Positions 8,370-17,149 of a stretch of 44,706 nucleotides of DNA are shown here, piece after piece (position 1 is the stretch's first letter; every line of letters starts with the position of its first letter). The stretch lies in the NCBI GenBank assembly GCA_003521845.1, contig DPHB01000026.1:196136-240841 (forward strand), read 5' to 3'. The DNA comes from Oceanospirillaceae bacterium. GTDB taxonomy: Bacteria; Pseudomonadota; Gammaproteobacteria; Pseudomonadales; Balneatricaceae. Both the position numbers and the translations under genes were made by a program. The notes beneath the pieces were generated by a model. The model worked only from the letters and a program-made list of their open reading frames with translations. It had not been told where the DNA came from and searched no databases.

Positions 8370-9875
8370 CTATCCTTTGATATCGGTCGATACGCTAGGT
8401 ATCAAGTTGATCAAATCAATAATGGGTTGCGGATTTAAAAACAGCACTACACAAGCTGTCATAGTGATGACGATGGCGATTAAGCTTGGCAACGGCGCCT
8501 CTTTGGTTTCTGCCCATGACCAAGGCTGCTGATTTGCCCCTCCAGGGGCAAAGAAAGCCTTAATTGGTAAGGGCAACAGGTAAGCCACATTAAGCAAAGT
8601 ACTGATCGTCAGCACCACCACAATGATCAGCTTGTCGGCCTCAAGAGCCCCCATCAACAAATACCATTTACTCCAAGTACCCGCCATGGGAGGCAAACCG
8701 ATAATACTCAGTGCCCCTACGGCAAAAGCAATCATGGTGATTGGCATTTGACGCCCTAAGCCCACCATTTCACTGATATTTTTCTTGTGACTTGCCACCA
8801 AGATGGCACCAGCACAGAAGAACAAGGTGATCTTACCCACGGCATGGGTAACGATGTGCAAACTGGCCCCCGCCACAGCCACAGAAGTGGCCAATAACGC
8901 ACCCACAACAATGTAGCTAAGCTGACTCACCGTAGAATACGCCAAGCGGGCTTTCAAATTGTCCTTAGTCATAGCGATCGCCGAGGACAGCAGTACCGTG
9001 GCAGCAGCGATGTAGAGCATGATATCAGCGCTAGCGATGGCAGAAACATTCTCCACGCCAAAGATATAGATAACGATTTTTAGGATGCTAAACACCCCCG
9101 CCTTCACCACCGCCACGGCGTGCAACAAAGCACTTACTGGGGTTGGAGCCACCATAGCAGCAGGTAACCAACGATGGAATGGCATAATGGCTGCCTTACC
9201 AACACCATAGCAAAACAGCACCAATAAGATCGCCAACACCCCTTCGGACTGGCCACCCAAGATACCGCCAGGGGTAAATTTCAGCGTACCTGTGGTTGCC
9301 CAAGTACCAATAATCGCCAATAGCAAAAATGCCACCGAGGTGCTGAGCAGTATACCCAGATAAACCCGCCCGCCCCGTCTTGCCTCTCGGGTACCCGCAT
9401 GGGTAACCAAGGGGTAGGTAGACAAGGTTAACACTTCGTAGAAGATGAAAAGGGTCAGCAAATTTTCGGCAAAGCTAATCGCCATAACGGAGCTAATAGC
9501 TAAGGCAAAACAAAAGAAGAAGCGCGTCTGATTGCTCTCATTGTGGCCACGCATATAGCCAATGGCGTATATGGTTGTGATAATCCACAAAAAGCTCGCT
9601 ACCAAGGCAAACAACACCCCCAAAGGCTCCACAGCAAAGGCGATACCCATACCGGGCATCGGTTCTACCCAAGAAGTGACCATATCCACCTGGTTAAAGG
9701 TATGCTCGGTCACAGCCAACACTAAGGTAAACAACACCACCGCCGTGGCAATAGAGACGGCTTCCCTTAGATTTGGCTGCTTGTCTAATAACAGCACCAA
9801 TGCTGCTCCGACTAGCGGCACCATGATGGTGAGATTAATCAGTTGCGAAGGTTCTATAGCTGACCAAATATTCAT
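8370..9875 (-). CDS. mrpD: Mrp antiporter subunit D-like protein
   Basis: A 501-residue polytopic membrane protein of the NuoM/MrpD family. The TM5 glutamate is in LLTLFIFYEVLTLSTYPLV. The conserved lysines are in CYGVGKAAIMPFHRWLP and LLHAVAVVKAGVFSILK, followed by VAPTPVSALLHA, typical of proton-translocating subunits. It lies in the middle of the operon and overlaps the upstream D-like gene by four bases (ATGA type). It should form one of three antiporter modules of a hetero-oligomeric complex that exchanges cytoplasmic Na+ for protons. The symbol is shared with its neighbour because reading alone cannot say which is the orthologue of classical MrpD. Confidence 0.88.
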   Translation of the reverse strand: MNIWSAIEPSQLINLTIMVPLVGAALVLLLDKQPNLREAVSIATAVVLFTLVLAVTEHTFNQVDMVTSWVEPMPGMGIAFAVEPLGVLFALVASFLWIITTIYAIGYMRGHNESNQTRFFFCFALAISSVMAISFAENLLTLFIFYEVLTLSTYPLVTHAGTREARRGGRVYLGILLSTSVAFLLLAIIGTWATTGTLKFTPGGILGGQSEGVLAILLVLFCYGVGKAAIMPFHRWLPAAMVAPTPVSALLHAVAVVKAGVFSILKIVIYIFGVENVSAIASADIMLYIAAATVLLSSAIAMTKDNLKARLAYSTVSQLSYIVVGALLATSVAVAGASLHIVTHAVGKITLFFCAGAILVASHKKNISEMVGLGRQMPITMIAFAVGALSIIGLPPMAGTWSKWYLLMGALEADKLIIVVVLTISTLLNVAYLLPLPIKAFFAPGGANQQPWSWAETKEAPLPSLIAIVITMTACVVLFLNPQPIIDLINLIPSVSTDIKG

Positions 9876-11374
9876 TGCCCTAGCCCCCCGGTTACCGAGG
9901 GATTAGTGAGCCACTGTGCCGCCGCCTCCGCCGCGCCAACGGTCCAAGAATTATCAATACCGAAGTAAACATTAGCGATAACCAGTATCCACATAGGAAT
10001 CAACATCAGCATGGGCGCTTCTTTGACCTTATCATTGGCATCGATAGCGTCTCGCATATAGGCCGCTTCCACAATGCGCCCCATATAAACCATGGCCAGC
10101 AATGAACCTAGCAACACCAATACCGCAATCAGCCATTGTTGTTGTTCCAGTGCCGCGCTCACCAAATACCACTTGCTCACAAAACCCACCGTTAGGGGCA
10201 TGCCAATCAAGCTTAAACCAGCAATGGTAAACGCTGCCATAGTCCAAGGCATGCGTTTGCCAAGCCCATGAAATGCTCTAATATCCACGGAACCAGTACG
10301 TAGCAAGACCGCCCCCACAGCCATAAATAACGCCCCTTTCATAAGGGCGTGATTGAAAATGTGTAAAATGCCAGCCATGAGTCCAGCGGTACTGACTAGG
10401 CTAATGCCCAATATCATGTAACCAATTTGCGCTACGCTGCTGTAGGCCAGAACCGTCTTAACATTGGCTTGCAGAATGGCCAGATAAGAGCATTTGAAAA
10501 TACCCACTATCGCTAGTACCAGCAAGATCACATCCATACCCATGGACATGAATACGTAATCAGGTCCAAAGATGGTAAAGATAAAGCGCACCATGACATA
10601 CACCGCCACCTTGGTCGCCGTGCTGGCCAAGAAAGCACTTACCGCGGATGGCGCATAGGTATAGGCCGGAGGTAGCCACATGTGCAATGGGAACAAGGCC
10701 AACTTGATACTGACGCCCACCAAGATAAAAGCGAGCCCCGTATTCAAGGTTCTGCTGGCCCCCTCGGCGGAGATACGGGCAGCCAAATCAAGCATATTCA
10801 GGGTACCCGTTTGCATATACAGCATACCCACACCAATCAGTATGAAGGTAGCGCCAATGGTGCCCATAACCAGATATCGGAAGGATGCAATTAGCGCCCG
10901 CTTGTCGGCCGCTAGACTCACCAAGGTATAGGTAGCTAGAGACGATATCTCTAAAAAGACAAATAAGTTAAAGGCGTCGCCGGTCGTTAAAATCCCTGAC
11001 AAGCCCGCCAAACACAACATATGTGCGGTATAAAACAGGGCGTGTTGGGCGCTATCAATTTCCTCGGCAATGCTCGCCTTGGCATAGATCAGCACCAGCG
11101 TAGAAATAGCCGTTACCACACTCAACACCAGAGCACTTGCGGTGTCGATACGTATTTCGATACCCCAAGGGGGCTGCCAGCCACCGACGGCATAACTCAA
11201 GGCGCCCAGGTCCATGGTTGACTGTAATATGCTCAAAGAAATGCAAAAGCTAGCGGCGCTAACTATAGTCGCCAGCAACCACGCCAACTGGCCACGGCCC
11301 AACAAGATACAAATGGGTGCTGCCACCAAGGGCAACACGATTGGCAAAATAAGGAAATGCTGTTCTAACATCAA
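9872..11374 (-). CDS. mrpD: Mrp Na+/H+ antiporter subunit D
   Basis: A 500-residue polytopic membrane protein of the MrpD/NuoN-like family. Landmarks are GDAFNLFVFLEISSLATYTL (TM5 glutamate), SIKLALFPLHMWLPPAYTYA (lysine and the conserved PLHxWLP), and the following ASTATKVAVYVMVRF. It follows mrpC with a four-base overlap, the same C-then-D order as in classical Mrp operons, so this copy is the likeliest orthologue of MrpD. MrpD is a core ion-translocating subunit, and the complex works in the inner membrane to expel sodium and hold cytoplasmic pH. The last helix region carries GQ at the very C-terminus without an extra domain. Confidence 0.9.
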   Translation of the reverse strand: MMLEQHFLILPIVLPLVAAPICILLGRGQLAWLLATIVSAASFCISLSILQSTMDLGALSYAVGGWQPPWGIEIRIDTASALVLSVVTAISTLVLIYAKASIAEEIDSAQHALFYTAHMLCLAGLSGILTTGDAFNLFVFLEISSLATYTLVSLAADKRALIASFRYLVMGTIGATFILIGVGMLYMQTGTLNMLDLAARISAEGASRTLNTGLAFILVGVSIKLALFPLHMWLPPAYTYAPSAVSAFLASTATKVAVYVMVRFIFTIFGPDYVFMSMGMDVILLVLAIVGIFKCSYLAILQANVKTVLAYSSVAQIGYMILGISLVSTAGLMAGILHIFNHALMKGALFMAVGAVLLRTGSVDIRAFHGLGKRMPWTMAAFTIAGLSLIGMPLTVGFVSKWYLVSAALEQQQWLIAVLVLLGSLLAMVYMGRIVEAAYMRDAIDANDKVKEAPMLMLIPMWILVIANVYFGIDNSWTVGAAEAAAQWLTNPSVTGGLGQ

Positions 11375-11727
11375 ATTAAGTCGTCCTTATCTCTAAATTC
11401 ATTTTCTTCGACGGTGCCATAGGCCCGTTTGATCCTGATGATCAGCGCCAAACCAACAGCGGTGGTAGCCACACCAACGACAATCGCCGTGAGAATTAAT
11501 ACATGGGGTAAGGGGTTGGAGTAGCTAGTGATACCTTCAGCAACAATGGGAGCGCTACCGCCGGACACCTTGCCAATGGAGATATACATAATAAACACAG
11601 AGGTTTGAAAGATGTTTAAACCCACCACCTTTTTAACCAGATTGTTGGCAGAAATAACAATATAGAAGCCGGCCATCATCAAGAACACAACGACCCAGTA
11701 GTTATAATGATCGACGATAAAACTCAT
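11371..11727 (-). CDS. mrpC: Mrp Na+/H+ antiporter subunit C (NuoK-like)
   Basis: A 118-residue three-helix membrane protein of the NuoK/MrpC family. Helix 1 is about 10-28, helix 2 about 33-53 with the family pattern GLNIFQTSVFIMYISIG, and helix 3 about 73-95 with PLPHVLILTAIVVGVATTAV; the PHVLILTAIVV stretch is characteristic. It overlaps the genes on both sides by four bases, so translation is coupled. In the complex it packs between the B/D' module and MrpD. Confidence 0.93.
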   Translation of the reverse strand: MSFIVDHYNYWVVVFLMMAGFYIVISANNLVKKVVGLNIFQTSVFIMYISIGKVSGGSAPIVAEGITSYSNPLPHVLILTAIVVGVATTAVGLALIIRIKRAYGTVEENEFRDKDDLI

Positions 11728-12701
11728 TGAATATTGGTCCTTTCTGCTTGGCCGGCAAAGGCATAAAAAATACTCAAAATGGCCGCAAATACGGTGATGC
11801 CCACCCCTAATTCGATGACAATGATGCCTAGGTGCTGCCCTGCTACTGGGTCATTGGACAAAACGTTATAATCCAGAAAATTGCCGCCCAAGAAGAGGCT
11901 AGTGATACCCGTACCGGCATAGATCAACACGCCGACGGCCATTAGTGCTCTTAACAATGTGGGCCTTAATACATGCGTTGCCAGAGGTAAACCAAACACC
12001 AAAGCATATAAAATCATCGCTGCTGCGGCAATAACACCGGCCTGAAACCCTCCTCCGGGCCCATAATCACCATGAAACTGCACATACAAGGCAAACAAAA
12101 TGGTTAGCGGAATAATCAGCTTGGCGACCACTCTCAATACCAAATGTGACTTTAAACCCGATACTATAGCCACACCATCACGCTTAGGCATGCCTAATAA
12201 ACTCAAGACACCAATCGCAGCAGCAAACACCACCGCCGTTTCACCTAGGGTGTCAAAGCCGCGATAACTTGCTAACACTGACGTCACCATATTGGGCAAA
12301 CCCACTTCCTGTGGTGACTGCTCAATATAACGTGGCGCCACGTGATGATGCACGGGGTTGTCAGGATTACCAAATGGAGGCATATCCAAGGTGCCGTAGA
12401 TAAGGGCAGCGCCGGTAATCAGCACCACAAGCAAAGGCATTAATCGTGAATGACTGCTGGTTTTTTCTTCGCGACCGGTCAACGCCAAAGTACTCAACAT
12501 CAACACCGTTGAAATACCAGCGCCCACGGCAGCTTCGGTAAAGGCCACGTCAACGGCATCAAGATTGACAAAAATCAACGCCGTGAGAAAACTATAGATG
12601 CCAAAGAGCATGACCGCGGCGAACAAATCTTTTAGGTAGATGACGCCCAAAGCAGTGATGGCCAACATGCCCAATAGCACCAGATCTATAAACTCTGCCA
12701 T
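11724..12701 (-). CDS. mrpB: Fused MbhD-like and MrpB subunit of the Mrp antiporter
   Basis: A 325-residue membrane protein in which two modules are joined. Residues 1-75 match the DUF4040/MbhD type (LKDLFAAVMLFGIYSFLTALIF, then DVAFTEAAVGAGISTVLML), which in classical operons is the C-terminal part of large MrpA. About residues 80-180 include further helices (GFDTLGETAVVFAAAIGVLSLLG, similar to MbhE). Residues about 185-325 are MrpB, with the signature FHGDYGPGGGFQAG. It begins at the last base of mrpG and overlaps mrpC by four bases. The fusion supplies the MrpA C-terminus that is otherwise missing from this operon. Confidence 0.88.
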   Translation of the reverse strand: MAEFIDLVLLGMLAITALGVIYLKDLFAAVMLFGIYSFLTALIFVNLDAVDVAFTEAAVGAGISTVLMLSTLALTGREEKTSSHSRLMPLLVVLITGAALIYGTLDMPPFGNPDNPVHHHVAPRYIEQSPQEVGLPNMVTSVLASYRGFDTLGETAVVFAAAIGVLSLLGMPKRDGVAIVSGLKSHLVLRVVAKLIIPLTILFALYVQFHGDYGPGGGFQAGVIAAAAMILYALVFGLPLATHVLRPTLLRALMAVGVLIYAGTGITSLFLGGNFLDYNVLSNDPVAGQHLGIIVIELGVGITVFAAILSIFYAFAGQAERTNIQ

Positions 12702-13027
12702 CAGCTGTTATCCTTTTGCTTAGTGGCTTGCGTTTCTGCCATGGTTAACAAGCCACCATGCCGTGCAGATTTTGCCAAAGCGTGGGACGCAGTGGGACTA
12801 GTCAGCAACAGAAACACCAATATAAACAACAACTTCACCGCCACAAGGTCAAAATCTGTGCGCAATATTAAACCCAGAATAATGAGTAGAGCAGCAATAG
12901 AATCGGTGACACTAGCAGCGTGCACACGGGTAAAGAAATCGGGGAATTTAAAGAGGCCGATGGCACCGGTGAGTCCAAAAAAAGCCCCGAGTATCAAGCA
13001 TAGGCTACTGGCCGTTTCTAATATCAC
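12701..13027 (-). CDS. mrpG: Mrp Na+/H+ antiporter subunit G
   Basis: A 108-residue membrane protein of the MnhG/PhaG family with three helices (about 8-25, 42-58, 62-80). Recognisable family strings are GLFKFPDFFTRVHAASVTDS and LLLTSPTASHALAKSA. It overlaps mrpF by four bases and shares one base with the fused B subunit. MrpG is a small structural subunit of the E-F-G module. Confidence 0.93.
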   Translation of the reverse strand: MILETASSLCLILGAFFGLTGAIGLFKFPDFFTRVHAASVTDSIAALLIILGLILRTDFDLVAVKLLFILVFLLLTSPTASHALAKSARHGGLLTMAETQATKQKDNS

Positions 13028-13314
13028 AGTGATGGCCCCTTATCATCCTGGCTGTCAGCCGTGGCGGTGTATTCGAAGAAACGCAACACCGCGATCATGC
13101 CAACGAAGTTAATCAGCGCATACACAATGGCGATATCAAGGAAGTCTGGACGCTCTCCTAGAAAGCCAAGCACCGCAATCAACAACGCGGTTTTGGTACC
13201 AAACATGTTAATACCAAGAATACGGTCATACACCGTATCGGCTCGTAAGGCCCTCGCTAACGCCAGCGCCATGACCGATAGAATAGCCACGCTAGTAATA
13301 CTCAACACCAACAT
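13024..13314 (-). CDS. mrpF: Mrp Na+/H+ antiporter subunit F
   Basis: A 96-residue membrane protein of the MnhF/PhaF family with three helices. TVYDRILGINMFGTKTA carries the conserved D-R pair after helix 1, and RPDFLDIAIVYALINFVG gives the conserved aspartate in helix 3. It overlaps mrpE by one base and mrpG by four bases. In known Mrp structures MrpF lies beside MrpE and MrpG at one end of the complex and its acidic residues line a proposed ion route; this is family knowledge. Confidence 0.93.
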   Translation of the reverse strand: MLVLSITSVAILSVMALALARALRADTVYDRILGINMFGTKTALLIAVLGFLGERPDFLDIAIVYALINFVGMIAVLRFFEYTATADSQDDKGPSL

Positions 13315-13805
13315 TAGTATTTATCTCCCATCACATCCGCGATCTTCTTAGCCATTCCCCCCGCCTTTAAGTCAGCAATTGATTGCTTGTTTAAGGCATG
13401 CACGGTGACTTCATCGTCATCAATATCAACACTTAGGGTGCCAGGCGTTAGGGTGATGGAATTGGCATAAAGCACGCGATTTTTTTGCGCTACTTTGCTG
13501 ATTGGCAATTTAGCCATGGTGGGAGATAAACCCTTCTTGCTCCAAACCAATTTCGCAACTTCGATACTAGACAGGAGTATTTGGCCGCTCAACCAAAGGC
13601 CATAACGCCAAAAGGACAAACCCAGCGCAGGCGTCTGAGGCTGTTCATCAGCGGCATCCATACGCCGTAACAACACCACCACCAATGCCACTGAGACAAC
13701 CCCAAAAGCAATTAGTAGGGGCTTTAAAAATCCCGACAAAAGCAGCCAAAATGCCATCAGCACAATGGCCCAGATAAGTAAATGGATGAACGGACGTCTA
13801 TTCAT
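13314..13805 (-). CDS. mrpE: Mrp Na+/H+ antiporter subunit E
   Basis: A 163-residue protein with two or three N-terminal membrane helices (residues 8-45) and a cytoplasmic C-terminal domain, matching MnhE. Family-typical strings are ANSITLTPGTLSVDIDDDEV and TVHALNKQS. It is the first Mrp gene, 18 bases downstream of the universal stress protein gene, so the operon may start at that gene. The gene order E-F-G-B-C-D is reversed in its blocks relative to the classical A-B-C-D-E-F-G order. Confidence 0.93.
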   Translation of the reverse strand: MNRRPFIHLLIWAIVLMAFWLLLSGFLKPLLIAFGVVSVALVVVLLRRMDAADEQPQTPALGLSFWRYGLWLSGQILLSSIEVAKLVWSKKGLSPTMAKLPISKVAQKNRVLYANSITLTPGTLSVDIDDDEVTVHALNKQSIADLKAGGMAKKIADVMGDKY

Positions 13806-13823
13806 GAGCAGCCTTCGTATTGG

Positions 13824-14687
13824 TTATCGCTGTACTTGAATAGTTAGGGAATTGGTCCTTAGGTTATGCATGACTTTTTCAGCCATATTACCCATGAGCA
13901 TCCCCTTCAAGCCAGTATGTCCCAAACTACCCATAATAACTAATTCTGCTTTTACCTCATTCGCGCAATGGGGAATAGCCTTATCTGGTGCACCGGCTGC
14001 AACATGCAAGGTAACATTAGGCAAGTCATGGCCTTTTAGTACCTCTACCAGCATAGCCTCGCCTTCAGTACGATGTTCGCGGGCAAAATTCTTCACATCC
14101 ACCATATCCAATTCCTTTAAGATATTGGACACAGGGAAGGTATAAATTAGGTGGACATGGCAATCGAAAGTTTGCGCCCATTTCTTGGCCCAAGCCAAAA
14201 TATTGTCATTTAATTCTCGGCGTTCGTTTATCACCACCTTAGCATCCACGGCGGCCACCACGGCAGACTGGCTGCGCCAGTGTTGTTGACTAGCAATAAG
14301 CACAGGTACTTCAAGGCTACGAATAAGCTCCCAATCGCAAGGAGTGTGAAACAGAGATTCCGTGCGGTTACCGGCTTTCACAATCAGATCAAAATCCTTG
14401 CCTTGGCAATAATCTAATACCCATTTAACGATGTCAGTAGTTACCACAACCTGACTTTTGATGGTTTCTTTGTGCTCATAATCGGCAAAAATTTTATCTA
14501 ACGATTCAGCAAGGTCTGCTGTTTGACTAGCCAAAGTAGATTTTTCTGGCTTCACATCGCCTTGTGCTTTTACAAAGCGCACGACATCGATTTCGGCACC
14601 CAGTGGGGCGGCAATGTCATGCGCCTTTTTTAAGGAACAATGATTTGTTTCATTAACATACGTAATAACTAATATTGATTTAGGCAT
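13824..14687 (-). CDS. Tandem universal stress protein, UspE-like
   Basis: A 287-residue cytosolic protein with two Usp domains (about 1-140 and 145-287). The second ends in VIMGSLGHTGLKGMLMGNMA, resembling the nucleotide-binding pattern G-2x-G-9x-G but with GN in place of GS/T, so ATP binding is uncertain. The length and duplication resemble UspE. ATG at 14687 has AAGGA six bases upstream. It lies 18 bases before mrpE on the same strand and probably shares its transcript, which suggests stress-linked expression of the antiporter. That link is inference. Confidence 0.85.
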   Translation of the reverse strand: MPKSILVITYVNETNHCSLKKAHDIAAPLGAEIDVVRFVKAQGDVKPEKSTLASQTADLAESLDKIFADYEHKETIKSQVVVTTDIVKWVLDYCQGKDFDLIVKAGNRTESLFHTPCDWELIRSLEVPVLIASQQHWRSQSAVVAAVDAKVVINERRELNDNILAWAKKWAQTFDCHVHLIYTFPVSNILKELDMVDVKNFAREHRTEGEAMLVEVLKGHDLPNVTLHVAAGAPDKAIPHCANEVKAELVIMGSLGHTGLKGMLMGNMAEKVMHNLRTNSLTIQVQR

Positions 14688-14716
14688 ATTTATCCTTGTT
14701 ATTTGAACCCTAAATA

Positions 14717-14745
14717 AATCTATCTACTAAAGTTCAATCCGTCAA
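14717..14745 (-). promoter_or_regulatory. Probable sigma-70 promoter of the usp-mrp operon
   Basis: Read on the minus strand, TTGACG (14745-14740) is followed after 17 bases by TAGATT (14722-14717). This would start transcription about 25 bases before the usp ATG. Spacing is ideal; the -10 is imperfect. Confidence 0.5.
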
Positions 14746-14860
14746 GCTGGTGATATATTAATATCTTATAGACGAACGAACTAAAGACACAGAAAGGGTT
14801 TAAGCAATCAACAATATGCCTAGTATGCCGCACTAAGGCGGCGTCACGGGGAGGGGCTAT

Positions 14861-15712
14861 CTACACGGAAAAGGGATAAGCAATGGCCGGATGACTTTGG
14901 TAATCTTCCACTTCAAAGTCTGCTGTAGTTACCCAGGTTTCCAAGTCTTCTAAAGTTTTAATGTCCGGATTGATCTTTAAGGTAGGCAAGGGTAACGGCT
15001 CACGTTTGAGTTGTACGTCACGCATGAGTTCTAGCTGGTCTTCGTAGATGTGAGCATTCACTATCTTATGATAAGCCTTGCCAGCTTTGTGGCCAGTGAT
15101 TTGTGCCATAATGGCCAAGAAGAAGTACACCTGCACCATATTAAAGTTGAGGCCCAGAGGCACGTCACAGCTGCGCTGAGTACTGTTAAGATAAAGGGTA
15201 TCACCCAACAAGGAAAAGTGGTGGCTGTACATGCACGGGCGCAAACAGCCCATGTGGAATACACCCGGATGATAGAAGGTGTAAATTTCACCGCGGTCAT
15301 CACGACCGGCTTTTAAGTCATCGTAGATTTTGCGCAACAGGTCTAAACTACCGCCATCTGGCTTGGGGAAGTTACGCCCTACTTTGCCGTAGATAAAACC
15401 GCAGTCGTCTGCGCCTTTGCGGTAGGAATTGTTTAACCAAGCTTCGTTGTCGTTGGCATTGGCATCCCAGGTTTTGGTGCCTAGGGCACGAAAATCAGCC
15501 GCATTATCGTAACCACGAATATAACCCAGTAGCTCCGCAATAGCGGACTTGTAGAAGCTCTTGCGGGTAGTCACTAGCGGAAACTCACCAGCACCTACGT
15601 CATAGGTTAAATCAGCATTAATAACCGTCAAGCAACGCTTACCTGTACGTTCATTTTCTACCCATTCACCTGTATCGATGATGCGCTGACATAAATCCAG
15701 ATACTGTCGCAT
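14861..15712 (-). CDS. thyA: Thymidylate synthase
   Basis: ThyA methylates dUMP to dTMP with methylene-tetrahydrofolate. The 283-residue protein starts MRQYLDLCQRIIDTGEWVEN and follows the Vibrio-type sequence rather than the 264-residue E. coli form. The catalytic region is GCLRPCMYSHHFSLLG in place of the usual LPPCH, followed by QRSCDVPLGLNFNM with the conserved R-S-C-D. The C-terminus ends YPFSV, where E. coli has the conserved terminal hydrophobic residue. It is divergent from folA (dihydrofolate reductase), which regenerates its cofactor. No strong terminator follows it; a short GCCGC/GCGGC hairpin lies at about 14828-14843. Confidence 0.95.
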   Translation of the reverse strand: MRQYLDLCQRIIDTGEWVENERTGKRCLTVINADLTYDVGAGEFPLVTTRKSFYKSAIAELLGYIRGYDNAADFRALGTKTWDANANDNEAWLNNSYRKGADDCGFIYGKVGRNFPKPDGGSLDLLRKIYDDLKAGRDDRGEIYTFYHPGVFHMGCLRPCMYSHHFSLLGDTLYLNSTQRSCDVPLGLNFNMVQVYFFLAIMAQITGHKAGKAYHKIVNAHIYEDQLELMRDVQLKREPLPLPTLKINPDIKTLEDLETWVTTADFEVEDYQSHPAIAYPFSV

Positions 15713-15830
15713 GAAACCAAACCATTTAAGTTAGAATATTCCCCACGAAATGATAGCAGAGCTAGCCGTTTTAATACATGACTAGTAGAATGGTGAACAT
15801 AATTTTATATTTCGCTCAAAGACCATTCTC

Positions 15831-16340
15831 ATGTCCCTAGCCTTAATCGTCGCCGCATCCGAAAACAACGCCATTGGCAAGAACAACCAATTGCCTTGGT
15901 ACCTACCTGGTGACCTAAAATACTTTAAAGCCATCACCATGGCTAAGCCCGTCATCATGGGGCGTAAAACTTTTGAATCTATTGGCAAGCCACTACCTGG
16001 GCGTGACAACATTGTTATATCCAGAAATACCAGCTACCAGGCAGAAGGCATTAAGGTAGTGGCTAGCTTAGAAGAAGCCATTACCCTAGCTGAAAGCATT
16101 ACCCTGATTAATGGTGGCGAAGAAATCATGATCATTGGTGGCGCACAGATTTACCAACAAGCACTCGCCATTGCTGACCGGGTGTATCTAACTCGCGTAC
16201 ATCGCCATGTTGAAGGCGATGCCTTCTTCCCAGAACTTGCTGCACAAGATTGGCAAGAAGTCGCCCGCGAAGATATCGCCGCAGAAGAGCCCAATCCCTT
16301 CGACTTCAGTTACCTAGTATTAGACCGAGTGAGCAACTAA
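15831..16340 (+). CDS. folA: Dihydrofolate reductase
   Basis: FolA reduces dihydrofolate with NADPH and is the trimethoprim target. The 169-residue protein has the family landmarks ALIVAASENNAIGKNNQLPW, LPGDLKYFKAITMAKPVIMG, RKTFESIGKPLPGR and IMIIGGAQIYQQAL. The acidic residue of the active site is D27 in LPGDLKYF. It starts the plus-strand cluster folA-tauE-lgt-NRDE, and its stop codon overlaps the next start by one base (TAATG). The ribosome site is weak. Confidence 0.95.
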   Translation: MSLALIVAASENNAIGKNNQLPWYLPGDLKYFKAITMAKPVIMGRKTFESIGKPLPGRDNIVISRNTSYQAEGIKVVASLEEAITLAESITLINGGEEIMIIGGAQIYQQALAIADRVYLTRVHRHVEGDAFFPELAAQDWQEVAREDIAAEEPNPFDFSYLVLDRVSN

Positions 16341-17134
16341 TGTTATTTGCCTTGTATATGGCACTAGGTGCCTTTGCAGGATTGTTAGCTGGCCTATTTG
16401 GCATCGGCGGCGGCATTATTGTTGTACCGGTATTGGTTTTTGCTTTCACCTTGCAAGGCATTCATCCTGAAATATTGATGCATATGGCCGTAGCGACCTC
16501 TTTAGCCAATATCGTATTCACTGCCATCAGTGCGATTCGCACGCATCAGAAAAAAGGCGCTATCCTGTGGAGCATGGCCAAGCCCATAGCAATGGGCATG
16601 CTCATCGGTACCTTTATTGGTGTCAACACAGCCGTAGCCGTGCCAGGTGAAATACTACAAGGGGTATTTGGTACCTTTGCTTTATACCTAAGTGCCAAGA
16701 TGATCTTGCTCACCAAACGTCCTCCACAAAAGCAATTGCCCGGTACCAATGGCCTAGTTATCACCGGTGGCGTCATTGGCTGGGCATCGGCGATCTTTGG
16801 CATTGGTGGTGGTAACTTGCTGGTATCTTGGTTGGTTAACCGCGGTGTAATCATGCAAAAAGCCGTGGCTACGGCGGCAGCATGTGGCTTAGCTATTGGT
16901 TTGGTGGGCGCAGTGACCAACGTTGTGGCAGGCACTGGCCACCCTTTATTGCCAGAATACGCCCTGGGCTTTGTTTATCTACCGGCCCTATTCGGTATTA
17001 TTATCACCAGTACTTTTGCTGCTAGCTTTGGTGCCAAGATTGCCCACCAGTTGCCAGCCAAAAAGCTGCAACAAATGTTTGCCGTGCTACTCTTGTTGGC
17101 AGGCCTGCGCATGCTGGCCAATGTACTTCTATAA
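16340..17134 (+). CDS. TauE/SafE-family membrane permease
   Basis: A 264-residue polytopic membrane protein of the sulfite exporter TauE/SafE family (DUF81). It shows the internal repeat typical of the family: LLAGLFGIGGGIIVVPVLVF near the N-terminus and WASAIFGIGGGNLLVSWLV in the second half. About eight helices are visible. The frame is open further upstream inside folA, but ATG at 16340 begins MLFALYMALGAFAG and overlaps the folA stop by one base, so I chose it. lgt follows after 15 bases. The substrate cannot be told from sequence; members handle sulfite, sulfoacetate or other organosulfur anions. Confidence 0.88.
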   Translation: MLFALYMALGAFAGLLAGLFGIGGGIIVVPVLVFAFTLQGIHPEILMHMAVATSLANIVFTAISAIRTHQKKGAILWSMAKPIAMGMLIGTFIGVNTAVAVPGEILQGVFGTFALYLSAKMILLTKRPPQKQLPGTNGLVITGGVIGWASAIFGIGGGNLLVSWLVNRGVIMQKAVATAAACGLAIGLVGAVTNVVAGTGHPLLPEYALGFVYLPALFGIIITSTFAASFGAKIAHQLPAKKLQQMFAVLLLLAGLRMLANVLL

Positions 17135-17149
17135 ACAAGGAACAAGACT

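Noticed and set aside
14828..14843. GCCGC/GCGGC hairpin as thyA terminator
   Set aside because: Only five pairs and no T-run on the minus strand; too weak to list as a terminator.
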